Below are positions 33,763-41,592 of a DNA stretch of 64,000 bases, piece by piece (within the stretch, counting starts at the first letter, position 1; each line of letters opens with the position of its first letter). The stretch comes from Streptomyces sp. SirexAA-E (GTDB lineage: Bacteria; Actinomycetota; Actinomycetes; Streptomycetales; Streptomycetaceae), in contig NC_015953.1 of the NCBI RefSeq assembly GCF_000177195.2, positions 6,758,001 through 6,822,000 of the forward strand, given 5' to 3'. The notes beneath the pieces are model-generated. The model was not told the DNA's origin. It was given only the letters and a program-made list of their open reading frames with translations, and searched no databases. A program made the position numbers and the translations under genes.

Positions 33763-34605
33763 ATGACCGAACCGTCCACCGATCTGCGCGAAACCGTCCG
33801 CATGCGTTACGCCGCCGCCGTGCAGGTCACCGAAGGCGGCACCGCCTGTTGCGGACCGGCCGCGATCGAGGTCGACGAAGGCTTCGGCGGTGCCCTCTAC
33901 ACCGCCGACGAGCGCGAGCGACTGCCCGCCGAAGCCGTCGCCGCCTCCCTCGGCTGCGGCAACCCCACCGCGGTCGCCGACCTGGGCCCGGGGGAGCGGG
34001 TGCTCGACCTCGGCTCCGGCGGCGGCATCGACGTCCTGCTCTCCGCACGCCGGGTCGGCCCCGCCGGCAAGGTTTACGGGCTGGACATGACCGAGGAGAT
34101 GCTCGCCCTCGCTTCCGCCAACCGGAAGAAGGCGGGCGTCACCAACGCCGAGTTCCTCAAGGGCACCATCGAGGCGATCCCCCTGCCGGCGGGCACGATC
34201 GACGTCGTGATCTCGAACTGCGTGATCAACCTGTCCACCGACAAGCCCGCCGTCTTCGCCGAGATCTTCCGGGTGCTCGCCCCGGGCGGCCGCCTCGGCG
34301 TCTTCGACGTCGTCTCCGACGACGCGCTGACCCCCGACCAGCGGGCCGAGCGCGGCGACCACGTCGGCTGCGTCGCCGGAGCCCTCTCGTTCACCGAGTA
34401 CCGCCGTGGCCTGGAGGCGGCGGGATTCACCGAGGTGCAGATCGCCCCGGCGCACCCGGTCGCCGACGGGATGCACTCGGCCGCGGTCCGCGCCGTCAAG
34501 CCCCGGACCGCCCCCACCGAGGCGGTCGAGGCGGCCGAGGCGGCCGAGACGTCTGGGAGTACGGACCACGCCGCCTCCGCCTGCCGCACGGGTGTTCGCC
34601 CGTAG
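33763..34605 (+). CDS. arsM: ArsM, arsenite S-adenosylmethionine methyltransferase
   Basis: 280 aa from ATG 33763. SAM motif VLDLGSGGGIDVLLSARRVG, LDMTEEML, and the As-binding cysteines in TACC (residues 29-30), ISNCVINL and GCVAGAL. It methylates As(III) to volatile or less toxic forms. The last ~35 residues (AVEAAEAAETSGSTDHAASA onward) are an Ala/Glu-rich extension beyond the usual enzyme. A (TGCCG)n-like run at 33709-33741 precedes the start. Divergent from arsR/ACR3. Confidence 0.92.
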   Translation: MTEPSTDLRETVRMRYAAAVQVTEGGTACCGPAAIEVDEGFGGALYTADERERLPAEAVAASLGCGNPTAVADLGPGERVLDLGSGGGIDVLLSARRVGPAGKVYGLDMTEEMLALASANRKKAGVTNAEFLKGTIEAIPLPAGTIDVVISNCVINLSTDKPAVFAEIFRVLAPGGRLGVFDVVSDDALTPDQRAERGDHVGCVAGALSFTEYRRGLEAAGFTEVQIAPAHPVADGMHSAAVRAVKPRTAPTEAVEAAEAAETSGSTDHAASACRTGVRP

Positions 34606-34689
34606 TCCGGGCTGATCAGGAGGCGTCCGGACGTGCGGCGAGGTGCGTTCGCGGTCGGGACACCGGAGGCCGGCTCCCCGGACCCACGG

Positions 34690-34767
34690 GTCGGGACGGC
34701 GGCGGTCGTCCCCCCGGGCCCACAGGTCGTCCCCCCCCCCCCCCGGGCCCACAGGTCGGGACGGCGC
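34690..34767. repeat. Tandem repeat with C14 homopolymer
   Basis: Units of roughly GGGCCCACAGGTCG(T/G) occur two to three times, joined by C runs of six (34710-34715) and fourteen (34731-34744). No coding potential. The C14 run is prone to slippage or misassembly. Confidence 0.8.
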
Positions 34768-34828
34768 GGCGGAGGTGCCGCGAGACGGGCGGGTGACGGT
34801 CCCGCCGGGTGGCGGCGGGACCGTGCGG

Positions 34829-36373
34829 TCAGCCGGCGTACGTCTCGAACTCGGCGACCTTCGGCGTGCCCGTCGAGCCCGTGATCTCGAACGTGATCTT
34901 GCGCAGCGAGGTCTGCGGGAACGTGATGACGCCCGCCCCGCTGCCGGAGGCCAGGACGGCGCCGGTGTCGGCGTTGCCGACCTTCCAGGAGGTGATGGAG
35001 CCCGTGGAGCCCGCCGCCTCGCGCACGTTGATCTTGGAGACGGTGGTGGCGGAGCTCCACTTGATCGAGACGGAACCGGTCGAGCCGGACGGTGACCAGT
35101 AGGTGCTCATGTCACCGTCCCGCACGTCGCCGTAGCTGGTCCCGCTCGCCTTGCTGGAGCCGTCCGAGCCGGCCCCGAGGCTGAGGTTGGTCCCGGTGGG
35201 CGGAGTGGGGTCGGTCGGGTCCGGCGTCGGGTCGGGGGTGGGGTCGGTCGGGTCCGGCGTCTGCGGCGAGCAGCTGCCGTCCGACACCTTCAGCCCCGTG
35301 TTCGCGCCCGCCGTCCGGCTCACGACGGACGGTACGCAGTTCGCCCCGTCGAGGGTGTAGGCGTAGGGGATGCTGACCGAGGTGTTGGACTGCGGGTCCG
35401 GGCCCGCGGGGTTGTTGTCGCTGCTGCGGCCGGACCACGTCACGTTGTCGAAGACGTTGCCGCTGACCTGCCAGTAGCCGGCCGCGTCGGTGTAGAAGGT
35501 GCCCAGGACGTCCTTGGAGTCCTCGAAGTAGTTGTTGTCCACCTTGGCGCGGGCGCCGGCCCGGGAGTTGATGCCCGACTTGCTGAGTCCCACGTAGTGG
35601 TTGTTGTAGATGTGGGCGACGCCGCCCCGCAGCAGAGGGGCGCGGGAGTCGATGTTCTCGTACAGGTTGTGGTGGTAGGTGATGAAGCCGTTCGAGAGGT
35701 CGCTCTCGCTGGAGCCGACGAGGCCTCCCCGGCCGGAGTTGCGCAGGATGCTGTAGGACAGCGTCACGTACTGGGTGCCGGCCTTCATGTCGAAGAGGCC
35801 GTCGAAGCCCTCCGACTCGCCGCCCGAGGCCTCCAGGGTGGTGTGGTCCACCCAGACGTTGCGGACGTCCTTCTCCATGCCGATGGCGTCACCGCCGTTG
35901 GACGTGGGCGAGCCGGACTTCTTGACGTTCTTGACGGTGACGTTCTGGATGATGATGTTGCTGGACTCGCGGACGTGGATGCCTACTTGGTCGAAGACGG
36001 CGCCGCCGCCCACGCCGACGATCGTGACGTTGCTGATCTGCTTCAGCTCGATGACTCCGGCGGCGGTGTTGCAGCTGCTGCCCGAGACCTTGTCGGTGTT
36101 GCCGTGGTTGATGGTCCCCTCGACCTGGATGGTGAGCGGGGTGGAGCTGCTGGCCCGCCCGCACAGGGCGGCGTGGATCGCGGTCCCGGTGGTGGCCCGC
36201 ACCGTCTGCCCGCCGGCGCCGCCGGTGGTGCCGCCGTTCTGGGTCGCGTATCCGGTGACGCCGCCGGTCGCTGCCGACGCCGCCTCGGGCATCGCCATCA
36301 GTGCGCCGGTCGCGGCAGCCAGGGCCAGGGTGGCCCCCGCCGCGCTGAGTCGCAGGGCGACTGGTCTCCTCAT
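34829..36373 (-). CDS. Secreted pectate lyase (PL1) with C-terminal discoidin-like domain
   Basis: 514 aa from ATG 36373 (GAGGAG upstream). Signal peptide 1-34. The PL1 right-handed beta-helix (35-365) has GGDAIGMEKDVRNVWVDHTT (residues 161-179, Ca2+ Asp), EGFDGLFDMKAGTQYVTLSY and SRAPLLRGG (243-251, catalytic Arg). Then a PT-rich linker with DPTPDPT repeats (~371-394), and a C-terminal ~120-residue F5/8-type-C-like module likely binding carbohydrate. It cleaves polygalacturonate in plant matter by beta-elimination. Mono-cistronic; no uronate genes beside it. Confidence 0.92.
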   Translation of the reverse strand: MRRPVALRLSAAGATLALAAATGALMAMPEAASAATGGVTGYATQNGGTTGGAGGQTVRATTGTAIHAALCGRASSSTPLTIQVEGTINHGNTDKVSGSSCNTAAGVIELKQISNVTIVGVGGGAVFDQVGIHVRESSNIIIQNVTVKNVKKSGSPTSNGGDAIGMEKDVRNVWVDHTTLEASGGESEGFDGLFDMKAGTQYVTLSYSILRNSGRGGLVGSSESDLSNGFITYHHNLYENIDSRAPLLRGGVAHIYNNHYVGLSKSGINSRAGARAKVDNNYFEDSKDVLGTFYTDAAGYWQVSGNVFDNVTWSGRSSDNNPAGPDPQSNTSVSIPYAYTLDGANCVPSVVSRTAGANTGLKVSDGSCSPQTPDPTDPTPDPTPDPTDPTPPTGTNLSLGAGSDGSSKASGTSYGDVRDGDMSTYWSPSGSTGSVSIKWSSATTVSKINVREAAGSTGSITSWKVGNADTGAVLASGSGAGVITFPQTSLRKITFEITGSTGTPKVAEFETYAG

Positions 36374-37037
36374 GCTCGTCTCTCCTCGTTCGTGGCCGAA
36401 TACGGCTGCGTTGATCATGGGCATGACATTCAAAGTCCTGGGGTGCCGGGCGGGTCCTGGCCGGGGCGGGGTGCTCTCCTCGGTGCCGTCGGGTCGGGCG
36501 TTCCGTCGCGGCCGGGGCGTGCGGGCCGGCTCCGCGGGTGTGCCGGCGTGGGCCGCGGGGTCTCCGCGGCCGTGCCCTTCCGCTGTGCCGGTCGTCGTGC
36601 GGCTGCCCGGGCGTCGGTGCCGTCCGGGCGGCGCGGCAGGGGCCGGTGGCGTGACCGGCCGTCTGTCGCGGGAGACCGTCCCCCGGTGGAGACCATGGGG
36701 GCGGCATGATGTCACCTCGTCGTGGAGTCCCTCTTCGTTCCACGGCGCGTCGGCATCCTTGATGAAGCCCTGACCGGATCGGTGGCGGCTCGTGCGCGAA
36801 GTCGCGGGGGGTGGGTGACTTCGCCTTCACCGGAGCGGGGCCTTGGGTTCAGAAAGCGCTTTCTCCCCGTGAGAATAGAGCCGCCCCGTAGAGCTGGCAA
36901 GGCTCGTGACGTGTGCGGCCCGAGCTCCGTCGCGGACGCGTGGGGCGTTGCGAGGGCTACTGGGTCGACGGGGCCGGGCCGTGGGGCCGGAACGCTGCCG
37001 AAACGCGGACGGGGCGGCCTCCTGATGAGGTGTCAGA
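36374..37037. other. 664-bp gap upstream of pectate lyase
   Basis: No gene recognised on either strand. It contains a LacI-type palindrome (listed separately) and probably the pectate lyase promoter. The rest is GC-rich with no coding periodicity that I could see. Confidence 0.5.
36851..36864. promoter_or_regulatory. LacI-family operator palindrome
   Basis: Perfect 14-bp palindrome AGAAAGCGCTTTCT, containing the AAAGCGCTTT core of LacI/GalR operators. It is 478 bp upstream of the pectate lyase start, implying a long leader or another transcript. No lacI gene is nearby. Confidence 0.55.
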
Positions 37038-37442
37038 TCAGGACGCCGGCCCGCGCGTCAGGCGTGCCCGCAGAGCGGCGGCGAACTCCTCGGCCCGCGC
37101 CAGCTGGACGCGGATCTTCTCCGTCTGCTCGGCGGCGGCCCGTTCGTACCCGCGCACGCGGTCCAGCAGGGCCTCGCGCTCGGCCTCGGGCAGCTCCTCG
37201 CCGGAGTCCAGGCGATCGGTGGCCTCCAGCAGTCCGCGCATCTCGTCCAGGCTGAAACCGAGCGGCTTCATACGGCGGATGACCATCAGCCGGGCGACGT
37301 CGGCCTCGGTGTAGAGCCGGAATCCGCCCTGGGAGCGCGCGGAGGGGGTGACCAGGCCGGTGTCCTCGTAGTGCCGGATGGTGCGCAGCGACAGCTCGGT
37401 CCGCGTGGCGACCTCGCCGATCTGCATGTGCTCGCTGCTCAC
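37038..37442 (-). CDS. MerR-family regulator
   Basis: 134 aa from GTG 37442; ATG 37427 is an alternative. MerR HTH: MQIGEVATRTELSLRTIRHY, EDTGLVTPSARSQGGFRLYTEADVARL, followed by helix MRGLLEATDRLDS and a coiled coil. No cysteine, so a non-metal ligand. Divergent from the SulP transporter with a 24-bp near-perfect palindrome between them, typical of a MerR site with an elongated spacer. Confidence 0.88.
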   Translation of the reverse strand: MSSEHMQIGEVATRTELSLRTIRHYEDTGLVTPSARSQGGFRLYTEADVARLMVIRRMKPLGFSLDEMRGLLEATDRLDSGEELPEAEREALLDRVRGYERAAAEQTEKIRVQLARAEEFAAALRARLTRGPAS

Positions 37443-37493
37443 GCGGGCGCCCTTCCTGTCCGAATCCGGGGGCCGCCGTCGGCCACCCTCCAT

Positions 37494-37517
37494 CTCTACT
37501 CTAACGTTAGGGTAGAG
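37494..37517. promoter_or_regulatory. MerR-type 24-bp operator
   Basis: Inverted repeat with arms CTCTAC(T/C)CTAAC and GTTAG(G/A)GTAGAG; only one symmetric pair mismatches. It lies 52 bp from the merR start and 182 bp from the SulP start, so most likely merR autoregulation plus activation of SulP. Confidence 0.6.
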
Positions 37518-37698
37518 TACGGACCCTCCGGGGCACGTCCGTCGTGTCCCGCTCCCATGGTGCGGGACCGCCCGCACCCGTGACCGCCGACCTTGCCGGA
37601 GTCGATGTCGCCGCCGGCGGGAACCGCTGCCCGCAGCAGGGCGCGTACGCACGCCCGGCCGCCCGGCGATCCTCCCCGCACGCCCTGGGTGATGCCAG

Positions 37699-39231
37699 GT
37701 GTGCCCGAGCCCGACAGGTACTTCCTTGTCCACGTCCTCACCGACTCCGGCCGCGCTCCTGCGTGGTCTGCGACCCGACTGGCTGTCCGACCCCAAGGTC
37801 TGGCGCACCGAGGTGCTGGCCGGCCTGGTGGTCGCGCTGGCGCTCATCCCGGAGGCGATCTCGTTCTCCGTCATCGCCGGGGTCGATCCGGCGATCGGCC
37901 TGTTCGCCTCCGTCACCATGGCGGTGACGCTCTCGGTCGTCGGCGGACGCCGCGCGATGATCTCCGCCGCCACCGGCGCTGTCGCCCTGGTCATCGGACC
38001 CCTCAACCGCGAACACGGTCTGGGCTACCTGATCGCCGCGGTGATCCTCGCCGGCGTCTTCCAGATCGTGCTCGGCGCGCTGGGCGTGGCGAAGCTCATG
38101 CGGTTCGTCCCGCGCAGTGTGATGGTCGGCTTCGTCAACGCCCTCGCCATCCTGATCTTCATGGCGCAGGTCCCCGAGATGCGGGACGTGCCGTGGCCGG
38201 TCTACCCGCTGATCGCCGCCGCCCTCGCCCTCATGGTCTTCTTCCCGAAGATCACCACCGTGGTCCCGGCCCCGCTCGTGTCCATCGTCGTCCTCACCGC
38301 GATCACGGTCGCGGCGGGGATCGCCGTGCCCACCGTGGGTGACAAGGGCGAGCTGCCGTCCTCTCTGCCCGTACCGGGCCTGCCCGATGTGCCCTTCACC
38401 GCGGACACCCTGAAGATCGTGGCCCCCTACGCCCTCGCGATGGCACTGGTGGGACTGATGGAGTCGCTGATGACGGCCAAACTGGTCGACGAGATCACCG
38501 ACACCCATTCCTCCAAGACCCGTGAGTCGATCGGGCAGGGCATCGCCAACATCGTCACCGGGTTCTTCGGCGGCATGGGCGGCTGCGCCATGATCGGCCA
38601 GACGATGATCAACGTGAAGGTCTCCGGCGCCCGGACCCGGCTCTCCACGTTCCTCGCGGGCGCGTTCCTGATGGTGCTGTGCATCGTCTTCGGTCCCGTC
38701 GTCTCCGACATCCCGATGGCCGCGCTGGTCGCCGTGATGGTCATGGTGTCCTTCGCCACCTTCGACTGGCACTCCGTCGCCCCGAAGACGCTCAGGCGGA
38801 TGCCGGCCGGGGAGACCGCCGTCATGCTCGTCACCGTCGCCTGCGTGGTGGCCACCAGCAACCTCGCGATCGGTGTCGTGGTCGGCTCCGTCACGGCCAT
38901 GGTGGTCTTCGCCCGGCGCGTCGCCCACCTCGCCGATGTCACCTCCGTCATCGATCCCGACGGCACCCAGGTCGTCCACTCCGTCACGGGTGAGCTGTTC
39001 TTCGCCTCCTCCAACGACCTGGTCGGCCGGTTCGCGTACGCCACCGACCCGGACTCCGTCGTCATCGACCTGACCGCCGCGCACATCTGGGACGCCTCGT
39101 CCGTCGCCGCCCTCGACGCGATCGCGGCCAAGTACGCACAGCGCGGCAAGACGGTCGAGATCGTCGGCCTGAACGGGCCGAGCGCCCGGATCCACGACAA
39201 GCTCAGCGGCGAGCTCACGGGAAGCCACTGA
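37699..39231 (+). CDS. SulP-family anion transporter with STAS domain
   Basis: 510 aa. Ten-plus helices starting around residue 32: VLAGLVVALALIPEAISFSVIAGVDP (SulP signature), LAILIFMAQVPEM, IANIVTGFFGGMGGCAMIGQTMINVKVSG. A C-terminal STAS domain (~400-505) has VVIDLTAAHIWDASSVAALDAIAAKYA. The start is uncertain: GTG 37699 with GGGTGA 8 nt upstream, or the TTG nine codons later. Such proteins take up sulfate, bicarbonate or other anions. Regulation by the divergent MerR is likely. Confidence 0.9.
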   Translation: MCPSPTGTSLSTSSPTPAALLRGLRPDWLSDPKVWRTEVLAGLVVALALIPEAISFSVIAGVDPAIGLFASVTMAVTLSVVGGRRAMISAATGAVALVIGPLNREHGLGYLIAAVILAGVFQIVLGALGVAKLMRFVPRSVMVGFVNALAILIFMAQVPEMRDVPWPVYPLIAAALALMVFFPKITTVVPAPLVSIVVLTAITVAAGIAVPTVGDKGELPSSLPVPGLPDVPFTADTLKIVAPYALAMALVGLMESLMTAKLVDEITDTHSSKTRESIGQGIANIVTGFFGGMGGCAMIGQTMINVKVSGARTRLSTFLAGAFLMVLCIVFGPVVSDIPMAALVAVMVMVSFATFDWHSVAPKTLRRMPAGETAVMLVTVACVVATSNLAIGVVVGSVTAMVVFARRVAHLADVTSVIDPDGTQVVHSVTGELFFASSNDLVGRFAYATDPDSVVIDLTAAHIWDASSVAALDAIAAKYAQRGKTVEIVGLNGPSARIHDKLSGELTGSH

Positions 39232-39268
39232 CCGGGCGGCCGCCCCGGGCCGTGCGCGGCCCCGCCGC

Positions 39269-40483
39269 TCACGCCCGGGTCAGCCGCCGGACGGCCTCGA
39301 CCACGCGGGCGGCCCCGTCCTCCGCCGCCAGGTGCCGGGCCGCCTTCTCCGCGGCCCGCGCGTACGCCTCGTCGCCCACGACCCGGCCGAGCGCCCCGGC
39401 GAGGCCGTCCGCGGTGAGCGTCGTGAAGGGGACCGGTGCGGGCGCCGCCCCGATGCGGGCCAGGCGCCCGGCCCAGAAGGGCTGGTCGGCCGTCACCGGC
39501 ACGGCGACCGAGGGCACCGCGGCGCGCAGGGTGGCCGCCGAGGTGCCCGCCCCCGCGTGGTGGACCACGGCGGCGAGCCGGGGGAACAGCAGCGCGTGCG
39601 GGACGTCCCCGACGGTGAGGACGTCGTCCCCTTCGGCGGCGAGCCCGGCGTTGCCGGACTGGAGGATGCCGCGTAGGCCGGCCCGCCGCAGCGCGCGTAC
39701 GGCGAGCTCGCTCAGGCGTTCGCCGTCCCCGGCCGCCATGCTGCCGAAACCGACGAGCACGGGGCGGGGTCCCGCATCGAGGAAGTCCTCCAGCTCGGAC
39801 GGCAGGCGTTCGCCGGCGTCGTGGTGGGGCCACCACGGGCCCACGACCTCCAGCCCCGGACGCCAGTCGGCGGGCCGAGGGACGAGCGCGGTGCCGAAGC
39901 CGTGCAGGACGGGCCAGCCGGCGCGCTCCTGCCGCGCGCGCATCGCGGCGGCGCTCAGCGGGGGCAGCCGGAGCCGCTCGCGCAGCCCGGCGACCGCCTC
40001 CGCGTAGATCCGGTCGGCCATGCGCAGGGCGAGGCGCCCCGCCGTACGGTTGCCGAGCCTGCCCAGTGAGCGCGCACCGGTGACCACCGGCGGGAAGTCG
40101 CCGGTGGGCGCGGTGGGCTGGAGGTACACGCCGAGGCTCGGTATGCCGGTGGCCTCACCGATGTGCCAGCCGAGCGGCGCGGTGGTGGTGGACAGCAGAA
40201 GCAGGTCCGTCCCCTCGGACACGGCGTCGGCGAAGCCCTGGCCGAGCTCGGCGGTGAACGCGGCGGCGGCGCGCATGACCTCGCGGTTGCTCCGGACGCC
40301 CGCGTGCCCCCGGGTGTCCGCCGGAAGCCTGCGGAAGCCCAGCCCGGCGTCCCGGACCATGGGCGCGAACGTGTCCGTGGTGGCCACCGCGACGTCGTAC
40401 CCGGCGCGGCGCAGGGCCGCCCCCAGCCCGGTGTAGGGCGCGACGTCACCGCGCGATCCGGCCGTGGCGATCAGGATTCTCAT
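39269..40483 (-). CDS. Macrolide-inactivating-type glycosyltransferase (GT1)
   Basis: 404 aa. N-terminal acceptor half MRILIATAGSRGDVAPYTGLGAALRRAGYDV; C-terminal donor half VHHAGAGTSAATLRAAVPSVAVP, plus PVTADQPFWAGRLARIG, the UDP-sugar motif. This is the GT1 layout of MGT/OleD and vancomycin-type enzymes. It overlaps the TipA-like regulator by ATGA. The pairing with a drug-sensing TipAS-type regulator suggests antibiotic inactivation by glycosylation (inference). Confidence 0.88.
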   Translation of the reverse strand: MRILIATAGSRGDVAPYTGLGAALRRAGYDVAVATTDTFAPMVRDAGLGFRRLPADTRGHAGVRSNREVMRAAAAFTAELGQGFADAVSEGTDLLLLSTTTAPLGWHIGEATGIPSLGVYLQPTAPTGDFPPVVTGARSLGRLGNRTAGRLALRMADRIYAEAVAGLRERLRLPPLSAAAMRARQERAGWPVLHGFGTALVPRPADWRPGLEVVGPWWPHHDAGERLPSELEDFLDAGPRPVLVGFGSMAAGDGERLSELAVRALRRAGLRGILQSGNAGLAAEGDDVLTVGDVPHALLFPRLAAVVHHAGAGTSAATLRAAVPSVAVPVTADQPFWAGRLARIGAAPAPVPFTTLTADGLAGALGRVVGDEAYARAAEKAARHLAAEDGAARVVEAVRRLTRA

Positions 40484-41283
40484 CGGTCGTCCTTCTTCGT
40501 GTCGGTACGGAGGCGGGCAGGGCGCTCCGCGTTGGCGTGGACCGCCTCGCGCAGGTAACCGGCGAGCCCCGGCCGCTGCTCCGAGGCCGGTACGACGAGG
40601 GCGAAGGCCCGCGGGTCGGCGGCGAAGTCGTCCGCGATGCGCCGGTGCACATCGGGCGGGCAGGGAGTGAACCAGCGGGTGAGGTGGGCGCGGTGCGCCT
40701 CGGCGATGTCCATGGCGCGCTCGCCGTCGGCGGGTTCCGCGGAGTCGAAGGCCGCGAGCAGTTCCCCGCGCCAGGCGGCGGCCTCGGCCATGAGGCGGCG
40801 CCAGTCCTCCTTGGAGTGGCCGGACGCGCGGGCCATCGCCTCGCCGTGCGTCGGGGAGTGCTGCCACCTCAGCTGGGCCTCGGTGGCGTAGCTGAGGTCG
40901 AAGGTGATCTCCCCGAAGACGTCGGAGCGTTCCTCGGGGGTCATGGACACCCCGGTCCGCTGGACCTCGATGGCCCGCTCCGCCACCTCGGCCAGGTGCC
41001 GGAGCCGGGCGATCTCCTCGTGGAGCTGCCGCTGCCGCGACCGCAGGTGCTCCACGGCGTCCGCCTGCGGGCCGTCGAGGATCCCGGCGATCTCGTCGAG
41101 GGGGAAGCCCAGTTCGCGGTAGAAGAGGATCTGCTGGAGCCGGACCAGGTCCGCGTCGCCGTAGCGGCGGTAGCCGGCGGGGCTGCGGTCGCCGGGGGAG
41201 AGGAGCCCCGCCCTGTCGTAGTGGTGCAGCGTACGCACGGTCACCCCGGCGAACGCCGCGACCTGCCCCACGGAGTAGCCCAT
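40480..41283 (-). CDS. MerR regulator with TipAS-type effector domain
   Basis: 267 aa. MerR HTH MGYSVGQVAAFAGVTVRTLH, HYDRAGLLSPGDRSPAGYRRY, coiled coil ~76-115, then TipAS domain from ~115: MTPEERSDVFGE, plus AEAHRAHLTRWF and VHRRIADDFAADPRAFALVV. TipAS domains bind thiopeptides and other drugs, here presumably the substrate of the adjacent glycosyltransferase. The upstream MerR promoter has a 19-bp spacer (site listed). First gene of a two-gene operon. Confidence 0.9.
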   Translation of the reverse strand: MGYSVGQVAAFAGVTVRTLHHYDRAGLLSPGDRSPAGYRRYGDADLVRLQQILFYRELGFPLDEIAGILDGPQADAVEHLRSRQRQLHEEIARLRHLAEVAERAIEVQRTGVSMTPEERSDVFGEITFDLSYATEAQLRWQHSPTHGEAMARASGHSKEDWRRLMAEAAAWRGELLAAFDSAEPADGERAMDIAEAHRAHLTRWFTPCPPDVHRRIADDFAADPRAFALVVPASEQRPGLAGYLREAVHANAERPARLRTDTKKDDR

Positions 41284-41308
41284 GATCTGTCCCTTCCTTC
41301 CGGCCGTC

Positions 41309-41339
41309 AGTCTTGAGCCTGACGTAAGGAGAGGGTCAA
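41309..41339 (-). promoter_or_regulatory. MerR-type promoter with 19-bp spacer
   Basis: On the minus strand: -35 TTGACC (complement of 41334-41339), exact 19-bp spacer, -10 AAGACT (complement of 41309-41314). In the spacer is the dyad CCTGACGTAAGG (41318-41329; 10 of 12 positions symmetric). The 19-bp spacing is the hallmark of MerR-activated promoters. Confidence 0.65.
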
Positions 41340-41592
41340 ACCGGCATCGGACCCCTCCGGCGGGGAGGCGGCGGTCGTCCGTCCGGGACCGGTGACGCGG
41401 TGACCGGGGCGGCTCCCACGACGAGGGCCGTCAGGACCGCACCCGAGGGTCTGACGGAGGTACCGCCGAGCCGCTCCGCTTCTCGCCCCTGCGGAGTTCC
41501 CCCCCACTGGTCCGGGCCAGGGCGCCCCTTCGGCCGACCACATTTTCGGGCGGGTTAGCATATGAGCGCCGCCTAGCTCGAAAGAGAATCCT

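Noticed and set aside
34690..34767. CRISPR-like array
   Set aside because: Repeats are only two to three, irregular, and joined by C runs, with no cas genes in the window.
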